The notes under the pieces are model-generated. The model saw only the letters and a list, made by a program, of their open reading frames with translations. It was not told the origin of the DNA and ran no database searches. From Volvariella volvacea V23 (Eukaryota > Basidiomycota > Agaricomycetes > Agaricales > Pluteaceae), in NCBI GenBank assembly GCA_000349905.1, contig KB722740.1, forward strand, positions 1,279,309 to 1,343,308: a stretch of 64,000 bases of DNA, read 5' to 3'. Below are positions 33,893 to 45,627 of this stretch, in pieces. Every line of letters begins with the position of its first letter. Position 1 is the stretch's first letter. The position numbers were made by a program, and so were the translations under genes.

Positions 33893-36800
33893 ATGAGCGG
33901 CCCTAAACGCTTAGAGGCCGCAACCGACCTCGTCACCCTTTCTCCTCTATCAGACGACATCATCGTAGCATGCCTCCGTGAACGATTTATGTCCGACAAT
34001 ATCTATACCAGCATCGGCACAAACGCACTCGTTGCCCTTAATCCTCACAAATACGTCGCTAGCAATGCCGACTCTGTCATGCACAAGTACGCTGCAGAGT
34101 ATCGAGATACCTCGGAGCACAAGGAACGCCTACCACCTCATATCTTCCAAATAGCAAACGATGCTTACTATCATATGCGGAGGACCACTCAGGATCAAGC
34201 CATCATATTCAGGTGCGTTTCCTTCCTTGCATTCTCCATTTTTCTCCTCTCGTTTCTGGTTCTCAACCTAATTTACATAGTGGAGAAACGGGAAGTGGAA
34301 AGTCCGAAAACCGACGTCTAGCCATCAAGTCCATCCTCGAGCTGAGTGTCAGCAACCCAGGCAAGAAGGGCTCCAAACTCGCCACTCAAGTCCCCGCATG
34401 GGAGTTTGTCCTAGAAACCTTTGGAAACGCCAGGACCTTGTTCAACCCCAACGCCTCTCGTTTTGGCAAATACACCGAACTTCAGTTCAGCGAACGCGGT
34501 CGACTCTCCGGTATCAAGACGCTCGATTATTATCTCGAACGTAATCGTGTTGCTGGGGCACCTTCAGGCGAGAGAAATTTTCACATTTTCTATTACCTTG
34601 TCGCTGGTGCTACCCCTGAGGAACGACAACACCTGCACTTGCTCGATAAGACCAATTATCGATACCTCGGCCAGCGCAATACCAACGCACGACCCAACGG
34701 TGGAAGGGACGAGGACGCACTGCGGTTTGATCAGCTCAAGATTGCTTTGAAGACCATCGGTCTCTCTAAGCGACATGTTGCCCAAACATGTCAATTGATC
34801 GCCGCCATCCTGCACCTTGGTAACCTCGAGTTTATTATCGATCGTCACCGCAACGAAGATGCCGCCGTCGTTCGCAACACCGATGTCCTCCACATCGTTG
34901 CCGAGTTTTTGGGAGTGACCGATTCCGCCTTGGAATCTGCTCTCTCCTATAAGACCAAACTCGTCAAGAAGGAACTCTGCACCGTTTTCCTCGACCCGGA
35001 CGGTGCTTCGGATAACAGAGACGACTTAGCAAAGACACTCTACTCCCTCCTCTTTGCCTGGCTCAACGAGCACATCAACAGCCGTCTATGCCGAGACGAC
35101 TTCAGCACTTTCATCGGCCTCTTCGACCTCCCCGGCCCTCAAAACCTCTCAAGCAGACCCAACTCCCTCGACCAATTCTGCATCAACTATGCCAACGAGC
35201 GCCTCCAAAACTGGATCCAAAAGCGCGTCTTTGAGAGCCACGTCAACGAATACAACGCGGAGGGCATCTCCCGCTTCGTCCCCCAAGTCCAATACTTTGA
35301 CAACTCGGAGTGCATGAGACTGTTGCAGAACAAACCTGGCGGGTTGATCCATATCATGGACGATCAAGCTCGTCGAGCGCCGAAGAAGACCGATCATACA
35401 ATGGTTGAAGCGTTCCAGAAACGGTGGGGTAATCATTCTTCATTCAAGTCTGGATCCATCGATCGCACCGGGTTCCCCACGTTCACCGTTAGCCATTTCA
35501 ACGGGCCCGTGACGTACTCATCGGAGAGCTTCTTGGATAGGAATTTGGACGCGCTCAACCCCGATTTTGTCTCTCTGTTGAGAGGTTCGGAGACGGAGGG
35601 GCCTGGTGCGGCGATTAGTGGCGGAGGATCGAACAATCCGTTTGTGAAGGCGTTGTTCTCGACAAAGGCTATTGCGACGCAGGCGCATCCTAGGAATGAA
35701 GATACGATTGTGGCTGCTCAGCAGCCTGTCAAGCCTATGCGAGCTCCTTCGATGAGGAGGAAGGGCACAGTCAGGAGGATGCCGACCGTCAAGGAGAGCA
35801 TGGCGGATATTGAAGAGAAGGACGATGAAGACGGACTCGGTGCAGGTAACCAGCCTGGTGGCGGTCATGCTATGGGCGGCGCTGGTGCTGGAACGGGTAC
35901 CCCTTGCGTTGCGGGAGAGTTTAGAGCCGCCCTTGATACCTTGTTTGAGACTCTTGACGAGACGCAGGCCTGGCTTGTGTTTTGCATCAACCCCAATGAC
36001 TCGCAGTTGCCCAATCAGTTGGAGGGGAGGAGCGTTAAAGGACAGGTTAGGAGTGTTGGGCTGGCGGAGATTGCCAAGAGAAACGTTAATGTCTTTGAGG
36101 TTGGCATGACGCCAGAGGAGTTTTGTGAGCGGTATAAGGAGGGAATTGAAGCTGCCGGTGTGCAAGAGGGAACTGTTGGCGAGAGGGTTGAACAAGCCAG
36201 GACGGCATACAACCTGAGCGATAGAGACCTGGTCGTCGGTCAACAAAAGGTAGGAGCTTGCCCGTCCTGTCCAACATCTGAACTCATGAGCGCCATTGCA
36301 TAGGTTTTCCTTTCTCAAGTCGCCTTCCACAAATTCGAAGACCAGCTCCGCTCCAAGGACCTCGAAGAACAGAAGCGCAACCGCATCCGCGATGCAGAAG
36401 CCGAAGCCGGCCTCGATCCACGGAGCCTCAACGACCCATACGCCCCTTACTCCTCCCCAGGACTCGATCCCGGCGAAAACTCGCCGTGGGCAGGAGGCTA
36501 CGGTGACACCTACAACACCTCCAACCAAGCCCTCCCGCTCGTCGCCAACGCTCAACCGTTCCAAAGGGCTGACATGTACGACGACGACTACGACGAACGC
36601 AAGTCCTTACGAAGCGACGACTACGATGCCCGTAGTCGGTTCACGTCCCAGCGAGACGACTCGGTGTCCAATTTCGGCTCCGAATCGTACGCGCCCTCCC
36701 GAAACATGTTTGGCAATGCGGACAAGAAGGGCGGCGGGGATAAGGAAGCCCTGGCGGGCGAGATCCAGGAAGGGGAGACGACCGAGGTGTTGAAGGAGAG

Positions 36801-39800
36801 CGCGGCCCGAAGACGCTGGGTCGCGCTTTGCTGGATGCTGACGTTTTGGGTGCCGACGCCGTGTCTTACGTGGGTGGGGAGGATGAAGCGTATGGATGTG
36901 CGACAGGCGTGGAGAGAAAAGTTGGCGCTGAACATGATTATTTGGTTCATGTGCGCGTGTGCGGTGTTCGTTATCGCGGTGCTGGGAGTGTTGATTTGTC
37001 CGACGGAGCATGTGTTCAATACGTCCGAGTTGGCGTCGCATTCGGTGCAGTTGAACCCGAATAATGTGTTTACGGCGATTAGAGGAGAGGTGTTTGATTT
37101 GGGAAAGATTGCGCAGACGCATCAGAGGGTTGTTCAGGTTGTGCCGACACGATCGGTGTTGAGATATGGTGGACAGATTGCGGATATTCTCTTCCCTGTT
37201 CAAGTAGGTTTAGCTCGTTCACGCTCTGAGTGTCGAATGCTGACGTGGCTTGCTTCGATGTGAATAGGTCAGCGCGCTATGTAATGGTATAACGGGCTCC
37301 GTTAGTCCATTTGTCATCCTGGACTCGAGAAACGTCACCGACCCCAACGCGCAATACCACGACTTCCGTATCTTCACAAACGACACTCGCCCCGATTGGT
37401 ATTTTGAGCGCATGGTTGAGATGCGATACAATGCCCGTGTCGGTTTCCTCGGCTTCACGCCTAAAGAAGTCCGAAACATGGCCAGCACCGGAGGCTCCGT
37501 TGCCATCTACAGAGGCATGGTCTACGACTTGACGAGTTACATCAACAACCCACGAGCTCTGCGCTCCCCTCATAACACCCAAGCACCCCCAGTTGACGAT
37601 ACCGACACCAACTTTATACACGGCGCCATCCTCGACTTGTTCAAGTTCCGAGCAGGCCAGGATATTACCAAGCAGTTGGACGACTTGCCCGTCGATTCCG
37701 CCATCCTCGCCAGACAGAGAGTCTGTCTCCGCAACTTGTTCTTGAAGGGTAGAGTCGACAATCGACAGTCTCCTCAGTGTCTGTTCGCGACGTACATTTT
37801 GTTGGCGCTGTCGATTGTCATGGTGTCAGTCATTGGGTTCAAGTTTATAGCTTCGATCAACTTTGGAGCTGCACGGGCGCCTGAGGACCATGACAAGTTC
37901 GTCATCTGCCAAGTGCCATGTTATACGGAAGGTGATGCCTCCCTCCGACGCACCATCGACTCTCTGGCGCAGATGAAGTATGACGATAAGAGGAAGCTCT
38001 TGTTGATCATTTGCGATGGTATGATCGTCGGTTCCGGAAACGACAGACCTACGCCTAGGATTGTGCTAGATATTTTAGGAGCTGATCCGAACTTGGACCC
38101 GGAGCCTTTGAGCTTTGTCAGTCTTGGTGAGGGCGCGAAGCAGCATAATATGGGCAAGGTTTATTCTGGGCTATATGAGTGCTCGGGACATGTTGTGCCG
38201 TATCTAGTGGTTGCGAAGGTTGGAAAGCCGACGGAGAGGTCGAGGCCGGGCAACAGAGGTAAACGTGACTCGCAGATGTTATTGATGCATTTCTTGAACA
38301 AGGTGTGTTGAAAGTTTCTTTGGTTTGCATGGATTGGAGTTGATGGGTTTCGTGATAGGTCCACTTCAATGCTCCAATGAACCCGCTCGAGTTGGAGATG
38401 TATCACCAGATCAAGAATGTTATTGGTGTCAACCCGACGTTCTATGAATACCTGTTCATGGTTGACGCCGATACGACTGTGGAACCGTTCTCCCTCAATC
38501 GACTCATTTCTGCGTAAGTCGCCCTCGAAAGTAACATGAACCATCTTACTCACCGACAATTAGCATGATTCATGACAAGAAACTCCTTGGTGTTTGTGGT
38601 GAAACCGAGTTGGCCAACGCTAAGCAATCTATTGTTACCATGATGCAAGTCTACGAGTACTTCCTCTCCCACCACATGGCCAAGGCTTTCGAGTCCCTCT
38701 TCGGGTCTGTAACCTGTTTGCCCGGTTGTTTCACCCTCTACCGTCTCCGCACACCCGACACCCACAAGCCTCTCTTCATCTCCAACCAAATCATTGGCGA
38801 CTATTCTGAAAACCGAGTCGATACGCTGCACATGAAGAATCTGTTGCACTTGGGAGAGGATCGTTATCTTACCACGCTGTTGCTCAAGCACTTCCCCAAC
38901 TTTAAGACGCAGTTCGTTCGTGATGCCCATGCGTATACGGTTGCACCGGATGATTGGAAGGTCTTGTTGTCCCAGAGGCGACGTTGGATCAACTCGACGG
39001 TGCATAACTTGGGAGAACTGGTGTTTTTGGAACAGCTTTGCGGTTTCTGCTGTTTCTCGATGAGATTTGTGGTCATGATCGATCTGTTGTCGACCTTGAC
39101 GCAGCCTGTTAACGTGGCCTATGTGAGTACCTGTATTATGGTCGTTGTTGAGTGTGTAATGATAAACCTTGTTCTTCAGATTGCTTACCTCATTTACTTG
39201 GTCGCTGGTGAAGGAAAAGCCATTCCTGAACTCTCGCTCATCATGATTGCCGCAATTTATGGTCTACAAGCTTTGGTATTCATCATGAGAAGGAAGTGGG
39301 ACATGATTGGCTGGATGATTTTCTATATCCTCGCTATTCCGGCCTTCTCGTTCTTCCTGCCCTTGTACTCATTCTGGAAGATGGACGATTTCTCTTGGGG
39401 TGCCACTCGTCTCGTCTTGGGAGAATCAGGAAAGAAGATGATCGTTCATGTAAGTCAGATGAAGCCGTGCAATGGATTGAGGTTGCTAATATTCATTTTT
39501 CATTAGGACGAAGGCAAGTTTGATCCTAGGGCCATCCCCCTCAAGACTTGGTCAGACTACGAGAACGAGCTCTGGGACAAGGAATCCAACCACAGCATCG
39601 GATCATGGGTTCCACCTCAGAAACTCAAGGACGAGTACGCCGAATCACGCACCGCATCGCTCTACGGCCGGGAAACATTCTACGAGCCTCAACGCAGTTT
39701 CTCTCCTGCACCTTCTCAAATGGGCGGCGCCGGAATGTACGCCCCACCTGGATACCAATCGGGTCGTAATACACCCCAATCTCAATACCAAAATCTATAC

Positions 39801-40103
39801 CAGCCTGCACCATCACGACCTGTGACGAACTACCTTGATATACCGATACCGACAAGTACGAGATCGCCGGGAATGGGAGATGAGACTACCGACTTCCTTG
39901 GTGGTAGTGGAGGAGGGACACCCACACCTACGGATGCGGAATTAGAAAAGGCAGTTCAAGATGTTCTGAGAAATGCGGACTTGAACACAGTAACGAAGAG
40001 AGAGATTAGAAGACAGTTGGAAGAACAGTTTGGTATGGACCTGACAGCAAGAAAGGCTGCGATTAATGCTGCTATCGATCGGGTTCTCATGAGCCATGCT
40101 TAA
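33893..40103 (+). CDS. Chitin synthase with N-terminal myosin motor domain (class V/VI type)
   Basis: A plasma-membrane chitin synthase that polymerises GlcNAc from UDP-GlcNAc, fused to a myosin-like motor; about 1,930 residues in eight exons. Motor (residues about 1-780): [21 protein letters not shown]-loop GETGSGKS (split by the first intron), switch-I-like [13 protein letters not shown] and a switch-II position reading FDLPGPQ. Then a cytochrome-b5-like segment ([16 protein letters not shown]), transmembrane helices ([19 protein letters not shown]), and the glycosyltransferase core with [26 protein letters not shown] and QRRRWINS. C-terminal helices follow ([20 protein letters not shown]). 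The end is a DEK-C-like domain ([20 protein letters not shown]). ATG 33893 is preceded by a CT-rich leader; stop at 40101-40103. These enzymes support hyphal tip wall synthesis and septation. Confidence 0.97.
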
Positions 40104-41902
40104 ACGACCTAGACGTTCCTTTTCTTTCCGTACTGTTGCGGTTACTTTTGGTTCTCCCCTCTCTTTCCTCATTTTTGTGTTGGCATACCAACGGACGCTG
40201 TACTCAGTGACAATATTCTCTCGGTCATGAAAAAATCTCCCCCATTGACATTTCGATTGCTCTCCATTGATTGCTTTCTTTTTCCTATCGTACCCTCCTT
40301 GACGCAATACTCAACCTGAACGCTCCCTTCCCCCTGTCGTACATTTACCCCCTCCCACATCATGACTACCTACACTCAATCCTTTGCCAACCCACCACCA
40401 CCATCGCATTGACGTTTACATAGTTGATACCTCACTCGCTGAATCCAAAAGATGGACCATCACGGACTTTGAATAATCCCTCACTATCACTACCAGAGCT
40501 CCTTTATATTTAGTATTGGTTGGTTTTACGCCTTTTGCCTCATCTTTTTTCTTCTTACTTTGGTACTGTTCCCAACTAGTATGGTCGGTTTTTAGTTCAT
40601 TGGAGTGGTTTCATCGTGCATTTAATATATGTCCTTTGAAAGGAATCGGGTAATACGTTGTGTGATTTGGGTTCGTAACCATGATAGCCACCTCAGCAGC
40701 TATAGCTAGGAGTATCAATGTCGGTGCAATCTAGAGCAGGGCTACCTCGTCCTTTATTCAAGTCAGACTGAGAACTTCCAAATATAAGTTGAACGACGGT
40801 TGTCCGTTCCTCTTTGGTCCCTTTCCTCATCAACGACAAGCGGTTCATTACTTTTGGCCGGTTGCACGTGTGGGCACAGGAATTAAATGAGTACATATTC
40901 ATCACTACCTTTTCTGCAACTGGCTACTTATTTGCATTATCGTTATGATTTTTACCAGTTTTTGACTCCCCAATAATGGCTCACTAGCATCTGGGGATCT
41001 TTCTTTGGAGTCTAGTGGTGATTCATTTAAATTGCTGAAGTATTGTGATGCACCAGACCAGCTTGGTGCACCATCTGCACCCATATCTTCCAAAGAGTCC
41101 CCTGAGTTCAGCAAGGGAAATACAGACCCGCTGCCCCTGTCGAAACATCTCAACATGCCTGACCACCCAAATTCACCTGGTGCCATTGCTGAAGATCTCA
41201 CTCCGAATACATTTGGTGCGTTATTATTGCAATATGGATGCCCTATGAGTTTTTCATCGCCATTGTACATAGTACGGATTCACGAAATGCCACAGATTGA
41301 TCTTGCTGCTCTGGCCAGACGACGGTCAAGGCAGCAACGGTCTTTCCGTCCATATTCCTATCAAAACCAAAACAAAACTGACATTTGATCTCCTTGCTCG
41401 TCGGGGAAAGGCACTTGCCTCGTCTCTCGTCAGCTGGTCATGAGGTAATACAGCTGAATGACGCCCTAACGAGCGAGTTCGAGGGAAAGAACGGTAAACT
41501 TAATTGAATGGACTCCTTGAGAGTTGCTTGTGTGAAGGACAGGTTATATACGAAAGAGTGGACGGTACATGCAATGCACAACGTTACATATACTCTAAAG
41601 GCTACGCAACATAACACCTAACACCCTATAAAAAGTTAAGAATAGTTCACACCGACAACAATGAAGACAGAAAAATGGTGAGTACAAAGCTGGAGGTTTA
41701 GATAAGTAAAATGATAAGGGTATAAGATATGTTGGTTAAAGGGCAGTTGAGAGTCCAGTGGCGCAACTAGGCGCCATCCGTGATCATAGCTACGAGGTGT
41801 AGCCCCTTGTTTTGAGGTATCTAAAGAAAAAACTAGTTTAGCCTGCTGTATCCAACCGGCTAGGTATGCCGAGTTCTTACTTACTTCAGCTAGAGCATTA
41901 AC
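40104..41902. other. Convergent intergenic region, chitin synthase / alginate-lyase-like gene
   Basis: About 1.8 kb. The first 500 bp is probably chitin synthase 3' UTR (CT-rich, TTTGTGTTGG, TATTTAGTATTGG). Two open frames on opposite strands overlap at 40905-41270 (minus, 121 codons) and 41005-41388 (plus, 127 codons). Neither shows a known domain or splicing support, so I do not call either a gene. Confidence 0.4.
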
Positions 41903-43861
41903 TTAGAACAACCCAGCAGCAAAGCCAGCTACAACGCTCAAGAACATGGCACTATAGCTCATCTTCATCTTCCCCACTCCACTGTCCTCATCCTCATCCT
42001 CCCCATCCCCACTTCCACCCACATTTCCGCCAACGGAGGAACCACCTCCACCGTGGAGACTCCTGCCCTCAAGTGGCTGATTCCACAAGAACCAAGCCTC
42101 ATCACCATAACCAGGCTCCACGCTCCTCAAATACGCCACATACTTCCCTTCCGGATCTCCATAAATACTCGCAACAGCACCGACGTTGGGGTAGAGCTCT
42201 GCCGCGTAGTTGTCTTCGCCGGAATCGGAAGCAGAGAATTGCATGGCAAAGTCGAGAGCGGTTTGGATGTTGCTGCCGCCGTCGGTCGGTTTGAGCCAGA
42301 TGGAGTTGGGGTTGGGGGTGCCGTCGGAGTTGTTGAATGCGAGTTCGGGGTTGGCGTAGGCTGCGAGACGGGCGTTGGTCTAGGTGGGCCACAAACGGTC
42401 AGTCATCGATGAATGATTATGTATTATAAATAAGCTCACGATCATGGCGGCAAGGTTATATGCTCGATAGTGATAAGGTCTGGTTCTTGCGGCTTCTAAA
42501 GGTTGTTCACCGTTTTCCTCGATCTGGAACATGTATTGACGGTTGAAATAGGTATCCGTGACGTTGGTCGCTCCAGCCATGTCTCCAATTAAGATTTTGA
42601 GTGCCGCCAGTTGGTTATAATAGAATGTTCCGTGGTTGCTGGAGGGTTTGTTAGCGTAGGCAATGAGATGGAATAGGGAAGGATGTAGATCTACTAACTT
42701 ATTGCTGGTTCCTTCCTGTAGAGCTAAGCTGGAAGTTTCTAGCCAATTGATGTACTGTCTTGACCATTCGTTCATCTGTTCATCGAGTTCGGAAGTCCAG
42801 TCGCTGCTTTGTCCATCCCGGAGGATTAAGATCGCATTGACAACTTTCGTCATTCCCTTGAGATCCCTACGCATCGTAAGTTGAGCTATTCGATTGCAAA
42901 ACACTACCTGGTGCCGTGACACTTACAGAACACCAGTTCGGCTGCCCAAAGTGCTATTGGGGCCTCTGACGATTTGAGCGTAATCCAGGTGGGGGTTCAT
43001 CCTAGTTTCTTCGTCAAGGAACCAAGTTCTGATCCAGTGGACTAAGTTTGCCAGTAGGTTAGTATATAATCCAACGGATTTAGCGAAACGAAAGATCACA
43101 CAGCCTCCAAAGGGTCGCCAACAATCGAAAGCAAAGGAAGACGTAACGTACCGACATTCCTGGACCACTCGGACGACGAGTCGCCTTGTAAAGCCCAAGT
43201 GATAGTATTATACAATACAGCGTCGGATAAATCTTGGAAGGCTCCAATGTCGTTCACCAATCGTACATCTGGATTGAACTGGCCATCTCTGCTGACATAT
43301 TCACAAGTGGTCCAAACTGTTCCAAGAGTGATTAAAAAATGCCTTCCAGGACGGCGTCTTGGCTGAAATGAACAACTCACTCTCTTCCTGTGATAGCTCG
43401 GTCGTGTTCCCCGCGTTGGAGCAATCCGGCCACCAGCTGGCAAGTTATATGACTCTCGTAATTCCAAGACGCAACGTGTCAACTTACTAAGGGGCCCAAC
43501 TCATATAATCGTGTTTGTCGCCAGAAGGAGGTGTGCCGGTCTTGTTCATAACACCTGTCGTGGATAGTCATCAGCCCCTTGATTCAGCCCCCCAGCGGTG
43601 ATACCCTTGTAACACGGAAACGCCGAGAGAACCGAAACTCAGCAACTCACTCCAAGGACCTTCAGCAGCCAGCTCTCTAGCCCAGTCCACGATGGTACCA
43701 CGAGCTCCTCTGGTGTTGTCACCGAATCCCCCAGCGAGAATATAACCCGGATCGACCCAGTCATTGGCGTAACTGGTTAATGCATTTGCTTGACCGACAT
43801 TGAATGTGAGGAAACCAAGGCCAAATGTGGCCAACAGCGCAGGAGGGACCATGAATGGCAT
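41903..43861 (-). CDS. Secreted alginate-lyase-like polysaccharide lyase, probably GPI-anchored
   Basis: A member of the fungal alginate lyase-like (alpha/alpha-toroid) family, enzymes that cleave uronic-acid polysaccharides by beta-elimination. ATG 43861 opens a signal peptide (PPALLATFGLGFLTFNVGQA). Diagnostic blocks from spliced exons are TPPSGDKHDYMSWAPYWWPD, RDGQFNPDVRLVNDIGAF, VHWIRTWFLDEETRMNPHL, DLKGMTKVVNAILILRDGQ, NHGTFYYNQLAALKILIGD and RPYHYRAYNLAAMI. The His/Tyr pairs in NHGTFY and PYHYR are where the family places catalytic or binding residues. The C-terminus has a Ser/Gly-rich, acidic linker (GGSGDGEDEDEDSG), then a hydrophobic tail (SYSAMFLSVVAGFAAGLF), which is the layout of a GPI signal. 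About ten exons. The substrate could be glucuronan rather than alginate. Confidence 0.85.
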
Positions 43862-45627
43862 AGTCGATGTGTGTCGAGACGGAGTGTCGTAGGATGTGCA
43901 GATGAAGGAGTGGAATATTGGTCGTTATCCAATAAGTGCGCTAGGTTGCTCAATAAAGCGTGAGATGCTGGTTGTCCTGTCGAAGATCCAGCAATAATCT
44001 CGACACAGCCGGCGTCAAGCTATTGTTAGAGAGAAGGGGAAGAAACACCGTCGGGGAGAAAGAAGAAGCAGGGAAACCTGGGAGTAAGAGGTAAGATGGA
44101 ATGAAAACGAAAACGTTGATGGTGTACGTTTATAGCCATCTGCATCCCGCACCTTTTAATGAGCGGAAAGTTTGATCTTGAGCTGCGGCGCGGCGGGCTT
44201 GGAACTGCATGGCATATGAGGCGTGTCCACTCGTGGAAAGTAGACGGCCTTGGGCCGCCGGGGCGGTCTGCATCTGAAGGGTAGCGAGGGTCCATGTGGT
44301 CTCAAGGTAAGAGTGATGGGACCCCCGATGGGGATAGCTGGAAATTACGGAAGACAAATGCTGGCAAATGGGAGTCGACGGACGGACAAGCGACCAGCTG
44401 GTCAGCGCTTAGCATTCTTCGTTCACCCCATTTAACGAACCATACAACACTACAGGTGAGTGTTAGAAGCCCAATAGCGCAGGTTTGCTCCACCTACCAC
44501 AACGACGACTGCTTGCGGGACTTGCTGGGCAAGTCACTATCTGCCAGCGTGAGACTTTCCAGGGACCCGTTCCGTCAATTTTGCCGATCGCCATTTGCCC
44601 TGATCATTATTCCGCTTTAGACTCATCGCGCCCTCCATGCGACACGGTGAGGTTGATTGACTCATCGACAGCCTCGCGCCTCGACCCGACGTGAAGCGAA
44701 CTCGCGGAGACTATCTTTGAGTCACTGACCAGCCAGAGGCCACAGTCAACCCCTCTCTTGGGTCGGTCAGGGATGCGGCGGTCATGCGGAATGATAGAAG
44801 CCTAGTCAGACCTGGCGGGAAGTAAGTCATTGGTGAGTGGTGATTATGGGAGTGGTTGAGTTTCTGCACTCGCAGGACTGCCAGGAGTCACGGAAATTGT
44901 TGCATTGAGAACCATTAACGAATCTTATCATTGTGGTGCACAATCACGTTGCCCGGGCCGTGGTCCATATGCCCGGCAAGGTCGGTGGTGCGTGCTCTCG
45001 GGGTATGTATAAGTAGGAGCACTTGAAGGCGCAGTAATGATCCCCGTGGTGAGAGTGATTGCGTTGGGGTGCTGGCATTACGACATCCCATTCAACATTC
45101 TTTGGCAAATTGGCTATCAGGTTTTTTTCACAGAAGCCACACCACGTAAGATGGACGTTTGCCTTCTTCACGCCGTTCTCACTCTGCTGTTACTTCTACA
45201 TATACTCCCTGTTCTTTGCATTCTCCAGGAGACTGCCGATTAAGTTCTACACAGAGAAACAACGGGGAATTGAAGGTAAAAATATAATCAACGCTCCCCT
45301 GAACAATACACGTGAGAAGCTGGCGGCCAAGGCGACGGATCCGTTAATTTTGTGGGAATTGCCTTCGCATACGCGATTCGGTTGGAACTCAAGCCCAGGC
45401 GCTCCGTACACGAGAGCTGATAGGTTCGGTCCAGCCAGAGAGAACGGCCATGCCTTGGTCAGGGTCCACTGCTCTTTGCTCATCCACCCAATGCTCGTTG
45501 CGTGTCCTGAGCTGGATCAGCAAGTCCCCCTCCAGGCGAGCCATTTTACCACTGAAGCTTAGGCTACTATCACCACCATATTCCTTCCCATCATACCATA
45601 AAATCACATATTGAACCGTCATCAGAA
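43862..45627. other. Divergent intergenic region, lyase / Clp1-like gene
   Basis: About 1.77 kb containing both promoters. Open frames at 44294-44620 and 45059-45562 have no recognisable domain and overlap others on the opposite strand. I see no repeat or RNA gene. Confidence 0.4.

Noticed and set aside
35518..36564. Long antisense open frame (348 codons) opposite the chitin synthase
   Set aside because: It lies wholly inside a strongly supported coding exon on the other strand and shows no domain; it is a shadow of biased codon use.
40905..41388. Two overlapping open frames on opposite strands (121 and 127 codons)
   Set aside because: Neither has a recognisable domain, splice-supported extension or promoter context; both cannot be coding and I cannot choose.
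45059..45562. Open frame of 167 codons upstream of the Clp1-like gene
   Set aside because: No domain and a competing frame on the other strand; more likely promoter or leader DNA.
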